Below, one piece after another: positions 12,192 through 21,880 of a stretch of 64,000 bases of DNA. The translations under genes and the position numbers were made by a program. This stretch comes from Paracyclopina nana (Eukaryota > Arthropoda > Copepoda > Cyclopoida > Cyclopettidae). Each line of letters begins with the position of its first letter. Positions within the stretch are counted from its first letter, which is position 1. The notes beneath the pieces were generated by a model. That model saw only the letters and a program-made list of their open reading frames with translations, made no database searches and was not told the DNA's origin. The stretch spans positions 496,001 to 560,000 of the forward strand of contig JAGUCH010000001.1 in assembly GCA_019096065.1 (NCBI GenBank), written 5' to 3'.

Positions 12192-14030
12192 ATGAGGTCA
12201 CTCAACATGATTCTGAGTTCAGTTGGAAGCTCATCACATCAGGAGCAACAACTTTTGTCCCAAAACATGGCTGGCAAAGCTGAGGAGGAAGAGGAAGGAG
12301 GTCACATTGACATTGACAAAGTCCTACACCACATAGGACCTTTCGGCAAGTCCCAATGCATGCAACTACCCCTGCTATTCTGTGTCACATTCAGTGCTGG
12401 CATAGCTGTGGTCACTTTTGCCTTTGCTGGCTTTGTGCCCAAGTACAGATGCCTCATTCCTGAGTGTGAGAACATCACCACAGCCACCTACTATGACCAT
12501 GAGGTTTTGCCCTTCTACACTGAGGAGGAGCAGTTCACCCATGCTGACTATGTCACCCTGGCCATTGGGAGGTTGTCTGGGGAGCCCCAAGATGTGGACT
12601 TGGTCAGCAGCAAGTGTCAGCGAAGAGTAGTGGAGGAGGCCAGCTCAGACTTGTCATGTTCAAGCTACATAGAGAAGCTGACTAATGAGGCAACATCGAC
12701 TCAAGTGGTGACCTGTCCCAATGAGCAACTAGTCTTTGACCACAGCATAGTGCTGACATCAGCCACACAATATTATGGGCTGACTTGTGAGCAGGCCTTT
12801 GTGAGATCCCTGTTCAACTCCCTGTACATGGTGGGCATGTTGATTGGCTCCTTCATTGTTGGCATTGTCAGTGACAAGTTTGGCAGGCTGAAAGCTCTTG
12901 TGTTGGCCATCATATTAGTGAGTGGGTCTGGATTATTGGCAGCGTTTGTTGATAATCCGATTCTTTTCGGCATCTCAAGAATTGGATCAGGCATGGGTGG
13001 AATGGGAAGTTACATGGTGCCATACATCATCGCTGCTGAGGGAACGCTACCTGACTACAAAGTGTACACTACGATGATCATGGCTTTCGGATTCATCCTG
13101 GGTGAACTCTCGCTTGGCTTGGAGGCCTACTTCATCAGAGACTGGTTCACACTCCAAGTGGTTGCCCATGCCCCAATGTTGCTTTTGCTTGGCCTCTACT
13201 TCATTGTGCCAGAGTCCACTCGGTGGCTGATTGCCAATGGGAAAATGGCAAAGGCACGTCAACAGCTGAAAAGACGAGCCAGGATCAACAAGGCTCCAGC
13301 TATTCCACCAGATCTACTGGCAGGAACCGAGACTGCAATGATTGCCGCAAGTAAAGGGCTGGATCATCTACCCAAGCCAACCTTTGTCGACTTATTCAAA
13401 CACCCAACCATTCGCCTTCGCAGTCTCAACATGTTCTACCAATGGTTCAGTGTCACCATGGGCTATTATGGTCTGCTGTTTGCCTCCACCAGCCTCAATG
13501 GCAACCCTCATCTCAACTTTGCGCTGATTGTCCTAGCTGAGCTTCCGCAAATGTTCTTGTACCTCATTTTCCCAAACTTGGTGGGACGGAAGGCGTGCCT
13601 GGTGGCCACCCAGCTCACCTCTGGCATCTGCTGCATAGTTGGTGGTATCCTGCTCACCGTTCCGGATCTGGCCGTGCTTCAAATCATCCTGGTCATGGTT
13701 GGACGCCTTGGAGCAGCGCTTGGGTTTGGAATGGTGTACTTGTACACAGCTGAGCTGTTTCCCACCACAATCAGAAATACTGCAATTGGAACCTGCTCAA
13801 CCATAGCCAGAGTTGGAGGACTTGTGGCACTCCTCATGGAGAGCCTAAAGTCAGTGTGGCTGCCCCTGCCCATGGTGATTTTTGGCTCGATTGCCACCAT
13901 GGCAAGCATCTTGGCACTCCGCTTTCCGGAGACTAGGAATGACAACCTTCCGGAGACCATGGAAGAGGCCCTGCACTTGGGCAAGAATGTGAAGAGGAAC
14001 AAATTTGGCGCCATCATCACTAACAAATAA
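12192..14030 (+). CDS. SLC22-family organic ion/carnitine transporter B (single exon)
   Basis: A single open frame of 612 codons with the SLC22 plan. It has a 60-residue cytoplasmic N-terminus with an acidic EEEEE run, TM1 near 60-82, a large Cys-rich extracellular loop (about 83-205), SDKFGRLKAL after TM2 (about 227), PESTRWLI after TM6 (about 340) and ELFPTTIRNTAIGTCST (about 519). The start at 12192 is the first ATG; an in-frame ATG at 12267 (MAGKAEEEE) also gives a full transporter. It is the tandem paralogue of the gene ending at 11825 but lacks its intron and has a longer extracellular loop. The stop TAA lies inside AATAAA (14026-14031). Confidence 0.93.
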   Translation: MRSLNMILSSVGSSSHQEQQLLSQNMAGKAEEEEEGGHIDIDKVLHHIGPFGKSQCMQLPLLFCVTFSAGIAVVTFAFAGFVPKYRCLIPECENITTATYYDHEVLPFYTEEEQFTHADYVTLAIGRLSGEPQDVDLVSSKCQRRVVEEASSDLSCSSYIEKLTNEATSTQVVTCPNEQLVFDHSIVLTSATQYYGLTCEQAFVRSLFNSLYMVGMLIGSFIVGIVSDKFGRLKALVLAIILVSGSGLLAAFVDNPILFGISRIGSGMGGMGSYMVPYIIAAEGTLPDYKVYTTMIMAFGFILGELSLGLEAYFIRDWFTLQVVAHAPMLLLLGLYFIVPESTRWLIANGKMAKARQQLKRRARINKAPAIPPDLLAGTETAMIAASKGLDHLPKPTFVDLFKHPTIRLRSLNMFYQWFSVTMGYYGLLFASTSLNGNPHLNFALIVLAELPQMFLYLIFPNLVGRKACLVATQLTSGICCIVGGILLTVPDLAVLQIILVMVGRLGAALGFGMVYLYTAELFPTTIRNTAIGTCSTIARVGGLVALLMESLKSVWLPLPMVIFGSIATMASILALRFPETRNDNLPETMEEALHLGKNVKRNKFGAIITNK

Positions 14031-15290
14031 AATTTAGAACTGGATCAAACCAGACCTAATTTAGCAAACATGAGTCTGAATGAATGAGTTGAGCTTGTTG
14101 GACATCTATGCAATAAAAAGGAGAATGCTATGCATTAAAGCTGGTGGAAGCTACTGTTTCCCAATATTTTTAGTGGGTTTTTTCCTTTCCTGCCTATTGA
14201 AGCTTTCTATAGCTTTCAAATTTGCTGGCTAAATTTAGCTGCTTGGTGAACCAACTCCCACAGCCTAACTTTTCCCCAAAAAACTGATAACCTGATTTAG
14301 CTATTGCTTGCCTAAAATAAGCATTGAGCTTGGCTCAAAATATGGAATCTGCTCTAAGGACTTTTTATGAAGTAGCTAAAAACAACAAGCTTGAAAGTAC
14401 TTGACTCAACAAGGCGTAAGTAAAAATACCGCGTTATTTTTTGTACTCTTTTAAAATTCCACTCAAGATTTTTTTTTGCCTGGGTGAGCTGAATAGAAAA
14501 ATACCTTTATTTTATTGTACTTTTCTCAAGTTCATTAATGTATCAATGAAAATTGCTTTTTTGGCTATAAATAGCCATTTTGATAAAATCTTTTTAAAAA
14601 CGTTTTTACCATCCTTTGAAAAAAGTGGATTATTCATGATTTATTTATGATGAAAAACAGAATATTTGTATTTATTCAGATGTTGGCTTGCAATCAACTT
14701 ACAAGTTTTTTTTTGCTTGGAAGTCAATTTTCCGCCAAGAAGGTAATAATGAAAGTTGATAAGTTTGGTGACCTTTTCTGTTCCTATTTGAGACAATTTC
14801 AAGCTTGAAAAACTTTCAAAAATGAAGTAAAGTAGTTTTTTTTTCTCTGAAACTTTTAAATATTTTAGACATTATCAAGACTTGTTCAGCCAAAATTTCA
14901 CATTGAAAGGTTGGGTGAATTCAATTCAGAATTTTCGTTTAATGATAATTGTACTACAAAAATTGCTTCTAAAATGTGATTTCAGGCTGCATAAAGGCTT
15001 TTTTTACTATTTAAATTAATTATAGAACAATGGACAACTTACAAAAACGGTCAAATACAACCACAGTATTTTCGTTATTATTCAGTACTTTTGAGCAAAA
15101 TTCTAAATTATTACTTTATTCCCGCCAAATTCTAATTTTTCTAATTTTCACCTTCATATTTGGGTAACTTTCGGCCATGAAAATAGCTCAAATTCAGCCT
15201 CAAAATGAAAATTTGCAGGAAAAAGTCTCCATGGGGGAAAACAGCAAATTTCGCCTACTTTCAGGCTGCCATAACTTAGGTTTGACATAT
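14031..15290. other. Non-coding, no recognised features
   Basis: AT-rich sequence with many T runs. A second AATAAA near 14110 could be an alternative poly(A) signal of the SLC22 gene ending at 14030. No exon, RNA gene or repeat could be supported. Confidence 0.5.
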
Positions 15291-15620
15291 CACATCAGCA
15301 TCATAACAATAACATTGACTTAGGGCGATCCTAGCGGCCATTATGGGCAACATTTGGGATTTTCAGCTGACACAGAGTTTCTGAGTTACCGCGAGAAGTA
15401 GATCGAAATAAAGACCAAATAAGTGTATTGAATTTTTTTTAAATAGGATTACTTCTTGACGCTAAAATTGAATGGTTTCAAAACTATAATAAACATAAGG
15501 CGCTTAATATCAAGCAACGCAAAAGTAAAAAAGTAAAATAATTATTCGCCCTAAAAAAAGTGACTCATCATCAAAATAAAGAATGATTTTGAACTCAACT
15601 TCCAAGTGTTTGGGCTGACA
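15291..15620 (+). repeat. Unclassified interspersed element, copy 1
   Basis: First of three copies (others 48721-49108 and 60433-60813 reverse). The 5' block begins cacatcagcatcataa and carries gggcgatcctagcgg followed by gggattttcagctgac. The 3' block carries attcgccctaaaaaaag and then ctcaacttccaagtgtt. The middle is poorly conserved. No protein frame, no terminal inverted repeats and no obvious poly(A) tail were seen, so the class is open (SINE-like or non-autonomous DNA element). Confidence 0.8.
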
Positions 15621-15641
15621 AAAAAGAATCTGACCCCATTC

Positions 15642-15923
15642 AATAGCCTTAGTGGAACAACAGTTTTGAGTAGGGATAATTCCTACGCGAGATGGCGCTG
15701 GGAGCTCCATCGGGGCAGATTATTTTCGTAATTCAAGGGTTTCAGTGGGTTTTAATGGACTTTTGAGGCAAACTTGATGATATTTCGACGCATTGAAGGG
15801 AGTTTGGCATTTTCAGCTAAGTTTAAACCGAGTTTTAGAGCATTTTTTTTCGGACTGCCCCGATGAGCGACTGAAGCGCCACTCTGTGCTAAAATACCGC
15901 AACTAAGTTCCACTAAGGCTATT
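15642..15923. mobile_element. Palindromic MITE (282 bases)
   Basis: Perfect 17-base terminal inverted repeats, aatagccttagtggaac at 15642-15658 and its complement at 15907-15923. Further inside, catcggggcag (left) and ctgccccgatg (right) extend the symmetry, with the gagtggcgc motif on both sides, giving arms of about 70-80 bases. No coding capacity. A target-site duplication could not be fixed. It sits about 20 bases after the interspersed element copy at 15291-15620. Confidence 0.75.
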
Positions 15924-16130
15924 ATTACTCATTAAAATTGGCTGCGGAATTGGGAGCTCTGAATTGACTCTGACGATTTCGCGAGTTTTTTTAAAAGATC
16001 TTTTTATACAAATAAAAGTACTATATGAAAAATTTAAATTATCGGAATTATGGATTAAGAACAATATTTGACTTTCATTCTTTACATCAATAGTGTACTC
16101 AGCCAATGAACTCAATGAAAATTAAATATA

Positions 16131-16851
16131 CAGTCTGTCCCGTAGATTTCTGTACACTTTGAAATCAAAAGTTTGTGTTAAAACTTCTGGAAATACTCGA
16201 CACAATGGATACTGTTGGAAAGCTTGAAACTTAAGCCATCTTTTTTAGTTTTGAGATTTTTAAAAAGTATTAATTCAAATTTAGATTTAGACCTCAAAAT
16301 TGATAGTTACTCCAAATTCACGCCCATTTTCACTGATTTTTTTTATGAAAAGTCACTTTCACAAAAAAATTATTTATTCAATTTCACATAAAATTGGTTA
16401 AACATTTGATCTTCATAAACAAAAAATCCCAAAGATGTGATGTTTAAAACACTAATTTTGAAACTTTTTTAGTAGGCAGTGGCCTTATTGTCTTTTTTTT
16501 TTACTGAAAAATATCCTTTTGAATCATCCACCTTTCTGATGAGCCAGCACAGGCTGCAAGATTTTTTTTTGATGAAAAAATGTCAAAAAAATAGCCAGGA
16601 TTAGCTTAGCTGAAAATTTGGTCAATGATAGCCGATTTTGGCAAATTTGCTTTTTTGGGAGAAAAATTAAGGGTACTTCAGGAAAATTAAGTTTTCTCAT
16701 TTTTTTACTTTTAATTTCTTTTATCCATTGAAGCAAAAAAAGATGGCAAAAGATTCAAGCTTTCCAATGATATCCATTGTGTCTAATATTTCCCGAATTT
16801 GTAACACAAACTTTTAATTTCAAAGTGTACAGAAATCTACGGGACAGACTG
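16131..16851. mobile_element. Tc1/mariner-like MITE (721 bases) with TA duplication
   Basis: The element starts cagtctgtcccgtagatttc and ends with the reverse complement. The inverted repeats extend for about 120 bases on each side with a modest number of differences. It is flanked by TA at 16129-16130 and 16852-16853, the target-site duplication typical of the IS630-Tc1-mariner superfamily. The interior has no transposase-like frame; the longest minus-strand frame (70 codons) shows no catalytic motif. It is therefore non-autonomous and would have needed a transposase from elsewhere. Confidence 0.9.
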
Positions 16852-16853
16852 TA

Positions 16854-17981
16854 TAATAAATATATAAACTAAACAGAAAAAGTGGAGAGAAAAGTGGTTT
16901 GGCAGCCTTGGGAATTGAAAACTGGTTGAACTTTTTCGCTTTTGCCCTCGCCAATAATAATTGACTATCTTGATTCTGAGAAAATTGGAAAGGAATGCTA
17001 ATGGAATTTCGGCAGTTTTAATTCAGTCATCTTTAATTAGCTTATGAATCACTCAAATTTTACTAATTAAGCTGGGTCACGTTGAACGGAGGAAATGGAA
17101 TTCAGAGGAAAAAAACGGAATAAAAAATGTATATCTGCTTTTTTTTTTTTTTTTTTGGTTGACCAAGCCTCATGGTTTTTCAAACGTGAGTCATAAAATG
17201 TATTTATTTTGGCTAATCTTGTCTTTCCAACAAAATTCTCTGCAAATTCTGACTGTTGACTTTAAAGTAAAGCTTGCTGAGAGAGGACCTAACCTCTGAA
17301 AAAAATATTAGTAATACCTATCAATAATTATGTTTTCACTAATGTTTTCATTGCATTGAGAACTTTATTAATGTAAAGTACTTAAAAAGCTTACAATTTC
17401 ATTAAAGCAAAAAAGAGTTTTTTTTTTAAAAAAAATGTTAACTTTTGAAGCCTTCAAACAATTTCAGATTTTCTTTTTTGCCTAAACAAAGTATGCAAGC
17501 TAAGTATATCATTATTTTTTAAACCAGATCATGATCAGCTATCTTTTTTAAAATAGAGCCTAAGAAGTAATTAATTTTTGCAAAACTTCATTAATTGAGC
17601 TCAATAATTGGAGCAAATAATGAAAATAAATTTCTCACTGCATTGTGTGACCTAACCTGGATATTTCAAGCTTTAGTTGCCTAAAACATAAAGCAGGGTC
17701 ATTGGCCAGCCTTTATTTTGTTAGGTGTAAAAAAGGAAATAGCATTGGGTTAGGTTGGATTCCAGCTCGCTGGAAAATCAACATACAGGATGTCGCAATT
17801 ACACAGTGAGTAACAGCAGCAGCAGCAACTCACTGGGCCAAAAAGTGAACCATAGAGTGCAAAGCTTATTTGTGACTTTACCTGAAATTCTGCAATTTGA
17901 CTCATTGGTGATAAGGGAGGATCCGTCAAAACTGGAATATTTCAGTTCCATGCAACCTTTGTCAACCGCCGCAAAATAGCA
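16854..17981. other. Non-coding region before the Ly6 cluster
   Basis: AT-rich with several T and A runs. An open frame at 17755-17979 ends three bases before the first Ly6 start codon, but it has no recognisable domain and is more likely promoter or 5'UTR. Confidence 0.4.
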
Positions 17982-19364
17982 ATGAAACTTCAGTCTGCCT
18001 CAATTCACCGACCGAAAATGAACTTCAAATTGGCCATATATTTCTTGTTTATTGCCAAGTGTTCAATCATTGCTAAAGGTATTTTTTTAGTTTTTCATTT
18101 TTTTTATCACTCATTTAGGAAAATACTTTCAGCTATTTTCCATTCCGGATTTCAATGATTTTAAAGAGTAAAATTGACATTTTTTTAGAGTTTGACATAT
18201 TATAAGGCATTTTTTTATTTTCAATATTTATTTTTCATTAATTATTAATGAAAAAATTTTGAGGTCTTTTTCATTCCGGATTTCAATAAATTCAACTGTA
18301 AAATTGATGTTTTGCTTTATGAACTAAATACTTATTCAGTTATTTTTTAGTTTTTCACTTTTTTATCACTCATTAAGGAAAATACTTTCAGCTCTTTTCC
18401 ATTCCGGATTTCAATGATTTCACATATTTTTTTTATGGAACTTTTTTGAATCTTCAATTCTTTTTTAAAAACAATTTCAGATTTAGTTTTTTTTGTTAAA
18501 TTTTTTTGTACATATATGACCGTGGTTTTTTTAAATTTAATATTACATTAAATGAATTGATGTAGCTTCAATATTCATTTTCAACGTCAAATTATACTTT
18601 ATAAAATATGAAACATGCTTTTTTTTCATGGCATTCATTTAAAAAAAACAATTGCCTTTTTTCATGATTTTTTATAAATAAAAACTGTAGTTTAAAAAAT
18701 TAAAGAATATTTATTTTTTAATCACTGTTCTATATTATAATTTTTTTTAATTTAAAACGTTCTTCTTTTCAGTTGATGGTTTGAATTGCTATGAATGTAC
18801 ACCCAACAGTGGAACTGGAGGTGCCAACAATTGTCACATAGATGGCGCTGTTTTCGGCAAGTTGTCCCCATGCGCGGACCAAAACAGCATCTGCTACAAA
18901 GAAACTAAAGGTGAACTAATTCCTTAATATTTCTTCTAGTTAGACGTCCAAGGCTGGTAGCTGTGCTCGGATTATTTGAGCGGATCATTTTTTAAGCTCA
19001 CTTTAGTGCTTTTATTCCCTAACATAATGATATGATTTTGGATATTGCTTAAGAGCTCTTTTTTAAAAAAAACCGTTATTTTCCGTTATTTCTGTTTGTA
19101 ACGGTTTTTTCCGTTTTTGCAGTGAATCCGGAGGGAGACACCTTATACGTGCGAGGATGCACTAAACGCACTGTAAACCATGACAGCCAAGTGAACATTC
19201 ATGATATGGCTTATTGTGACACCTTGGGCAACAGTAACGGTTACACCAACGTGCAACGGTGCTTCTGTTACGATAACGAGTGTAACGGATCTGAGAGCCT
19301 GAAGCACATTTCTTTTTGGTCCGCCTGCATCCTATCATCTGTTATGTATTTCATTTCCGCTTAA
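17982..19364 (+). CDS. Ly6/three-finger GPI-anchored protein 1
   Basis: Three exons, 17982-18078, 18773-18910 and 19123-19364, join in frame to 158 residues. The better signal peptide starts at the second Met (18018; MNFKLAIYFLFIAKCS). The mature part follows the Ly6/uPAR plan: CYEC after the signal, paired cysteines through exon 2 (NNCH, SPCADQ, SICYK), GCTKR in exon 3 and the closing CFCYDNECNG. A hydrophobic tail (SFWSACILSSVMYFISA) ends the protein and fits a GPI-attachment signal. The fold is like insect quiver/sleepless-type proteins that act at the cell surface, but the ligand is unknown. The closing CxxNECN block is nearly identical in the next gene. Confidence 0.85.
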
Positions 19365-19558
19365 ACATAGAAATAACATACTCATATCTAAATCCTGGAA
19401 GTAACGATTGTGTAACGGAAATTGATATGACTCATTATTGTAGTGAGCAAAATTCCCAGGAAGGAAATGGCTTTATCAAAGTGTTTTCTTCAGAATTTTA
19501 TGATAAGCCAATAATTCACACCCCGGCATTAATTCAGTCGAATTCAGTTGGTAAAAGC

Positions 19559-20062
19559 ATGAAGGTTGCCATCACTTGCCTATTTTTAGCAGTGACGCTC
19601 ATTAACCTTGGTAAGTTACGCTCAAGTAAACATAGGACAAAGTTAATGAAAGCGTTACATTTCAGTTAACGGGTTGTCATGCTATGAAGGAGTTGTTTTT
19701 GCCAACAATGGGATTTTCAACACAACCTCAAAGCACGATGAGTACGAAAATGTGATTGAGTGTCCTCCTCAGCAGGAAGTTTGCTACAAAGAAATTCATT
19801 GTAAGGCTTTCATTGTTTGTTTTTCATCTAAATAATCATCTTTTTTATAGATAATAAAATCTTTTCTGATACTGAAACGAAGATTACCAGAGGCTGCACC
19901 AAAAAACCGTTATCGCAAGAGGGAGCGTTTTGCCAGACCAATGAAATTAACAATGACGTCAAATGTTATTGTTATGATAACGAGTGTAACGGTTCCTCAA
20001 TCATGAAGAGCAGCATCATGTTTTTCGCTTTAATTGGAATTATGTATGCAAACACCCTTTAA
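19559..20062 (+). CDS. Ly6/three-finger GPI-anchored protein 2
   Basis: Exons 19559-19610, 19666-19800 and 19851-20062 encode 132 residues with short introns (55 and 50 bases). Signal peptide MKVAITCLFLAVTLINL, a Cys-rich core (GLSCYEG, IECPPQQEVCYK, RGCTKK, FCQTNE, CYCYDNECNG) and a hydrophobic GPI-type tail (MFFALIGIMYA). Compared with the upstream paralogue, CYEC has become CYEG and the NNCH cysteine is also missing, so one disulfide appears to be lost. The start lies 195 bases after the previous stop. The intron positions match those of the first gene. Confidence 0.83.
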
Positions 20063-20134
20063 ATATATAACATTTATAAAAAATAAATGCTTTTCACCTC
20101 TACTTTTATTCAGTTGAATTCAGTTGGTAAAAGC

Positions 20135-20612
20135 ATGAAGGTTGTCAGCACTTGCCTATTTTTAGCAGTGACGCTCATTAGCCTTGGTAAGTTACGCTCA
20201 AGTTAACTTAGCACAAAGTTAATGAAAGCGTTACATTACAGTTAATGGGTTGTCGTGCTATGAAGGAGTTTTTTTTGCCAACAATGAAATTTTCAACGCA
20301 ACCTCAGAGGAAGATGAGCACAAATATGTGATTGAGTGTCGGCCTCCGGAAGAAGTTTGTTAAAAAGAAATCGTTTAAAGCCATGGATTAAAATAGATAT
20401 TTATCATCAACAAAGATAATACTCATGATTTTTTTCTGATCAACATTTAGGGGAACCGTTTTGCAGTGTGCCTCAATTCAATTTAGCAATCAAGGAAAGC
20501 AATGAGAAAAGTGTTTGCGTTATGGTAACGAGTGTAACGGTTCCTCGATCAAGATAAGCACCACAATGCTTTTCATCTTAATTAGATTCCTGTATGCTTA
20601 TCTTTTTAAACA
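20135..20612 (+). pseudogene. Ly6 pseudogene, close relative of gene 2
   Basis: Exon 1 (20135-20186), its intron and the start of exon 2 (from 20242) match the gene at 19559-20062 almost base for base, including 20 or more bases before the ATG. Exon 2 then meets an in-frame stop where the paralogue reads VCYKE. The third exon survives only as fragments (about 20448-20610) with the NECNG-type end still visible but out of frame. It looks like a recent tandem duplicate that has decayed. Confidence 0.8.
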
Positions 20613-20739
20613 TGTTTTAAGTGCAGTAACTTAAAAACGTGGGAAGGAAACGACATTATCAAACTTGTCATATTTATATTTTTTTGATAAGCAAGAATTT
20701 GTCATTTCTTTCATTTACGAATTTACTTGGTGTCTCATT

Positions 20740-21060
20740 AACTCAGGTTAAATACAATTTTTTAAGGCTCATAAGTGCATTTACATTAACTTTCAAAGTT
20801 AACGGTTTAGCTTGTTATGAAGGGGTTGTAACGGGTACAAATGGAGAATTCAACACTTCCTCAAAGTACGATGAATATGGAAGCATCATTGAATGTCATG
20901 AAGAGCAGCTACAAGAGACTTGTTTTTGTAGAAACTTACTGTAAGCAAAAAAAGGCATTATGCAAGTGAAGATTTTTATGAAAGCAATAATTGTTTTTTC
21001 CAGATGAAGTCCAAAAGTCAGCTGATGGCAAAACAATCAACAACAAAAAGAGGCTGTTAC
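20740..21060 (+). pseudogene. Ly6 relic 2
   Basis: An exon-2-like segment (about 20798-20944) encodes VNGLACYEGVV and a central region like gene 2 (TSSKYDEYGSIIEC). The expected acceptor before it has changed from tttcag to ttcaaag, and the frame closes early. A trace of exon 3 (DGKTINNKKRGC-like) is visible near 21003-21056. It is older than the relic at 20135-20612. Confidence 0.65.
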
Positions 21061-21790
21061 AACCACCCTCGCCCTTATAGTGGCTCTTTTAGCCAAATCT
21101 TGGCTCCTTCTATGACAGGCAAATATGCTATTAGAAAATTGATGTTAGGAATGGCAAGCAAAGTGATTTGAGCATTTTGGCTTTGTTTTTTGTAGCTATT
21201 GGAGTCATTTGTTTCAATTTGCTAATAAGTCAGTTGTACAAGAAGAGGGATAAAATCAAATCATTTTTGAGGTGAAAAAAGTGGACTCATTTTGATATCC
21301 GGATTCATTTTATGAGTAGTACATGTCAAAGTGCATAATTGGGCATGTTTTTTCTCCAGCAGTGAAGCAAAAGAAGTGAAAAGTAAATTTGTCAAGAATT
21401 GAGAGATTTATGCTGCCGAAAATTGTTTAAACTTTTACTACTAGCACAGCTTCTTGTTTGGCCTAGTTTCTACACATCTAATAGCAGTAGATGATGAATC
21501 TTTTTCCAAAGTAACTACTTCCATTGCCCCTATTGCGAATTCCACCCAAAAGTTAGGAATTTTACATGTTCAAAAAAAAGTCCCTTCTGGTAGCCCCTTT
21601 CTAGCTAAAGCGGTATCCAAAAGAGACGCGCTCTCTCCCCCTTCTTTTTTGGGTGTAACGCACTGCCACTGACCTGCAACAACGTATTCTACAATAGAAA
21701 GGCATTCATTTCACATCAAAAGCTGCTACGCTAATCGTTTTTCCACAACATTTGCCGAGAGCAGCATCAATGTTTAGAAAGGAACATGTA
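21061..21790. other. Non-coding spacer
   Basis: No gene recognised. The open frame at 21454-21672 has no domain. The region ends at the promoter of the next gene. Confidence 0.4.
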
Positions 21791-21795
21791 AGCAA

Positions 21796-21802
21796 GTATA
21801 AA
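21796..21802 (+). promoter_or_regulatory. TATA box of the secreted Pro/Gln-rich gene
   Basis: tataaaa lies about 80 bases before the ATG at 21881. With a start site some 30 bases downstream the 5'UTR would be about 50 bases. A strong TATA box with a short leader is common for highly expressed structural or secreted proteins of arthropods. Confidence 0.6.
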
Positions 21803-21880
21803 AGCTTCAAGTCCGTTGGGAATCGACGGATTCGCAGAAAAGTTGCTAGTGGAACAACAACAAGACTCAAAATTTGAAAC

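Noticed and set aside
17755-17979. 74-codon Ser-rich frame just before the first Ly6 gene
   Set aside because: No ATG-type start in good context, no domain, and it ends right before the Ly6 start; more likely leader or promoter.
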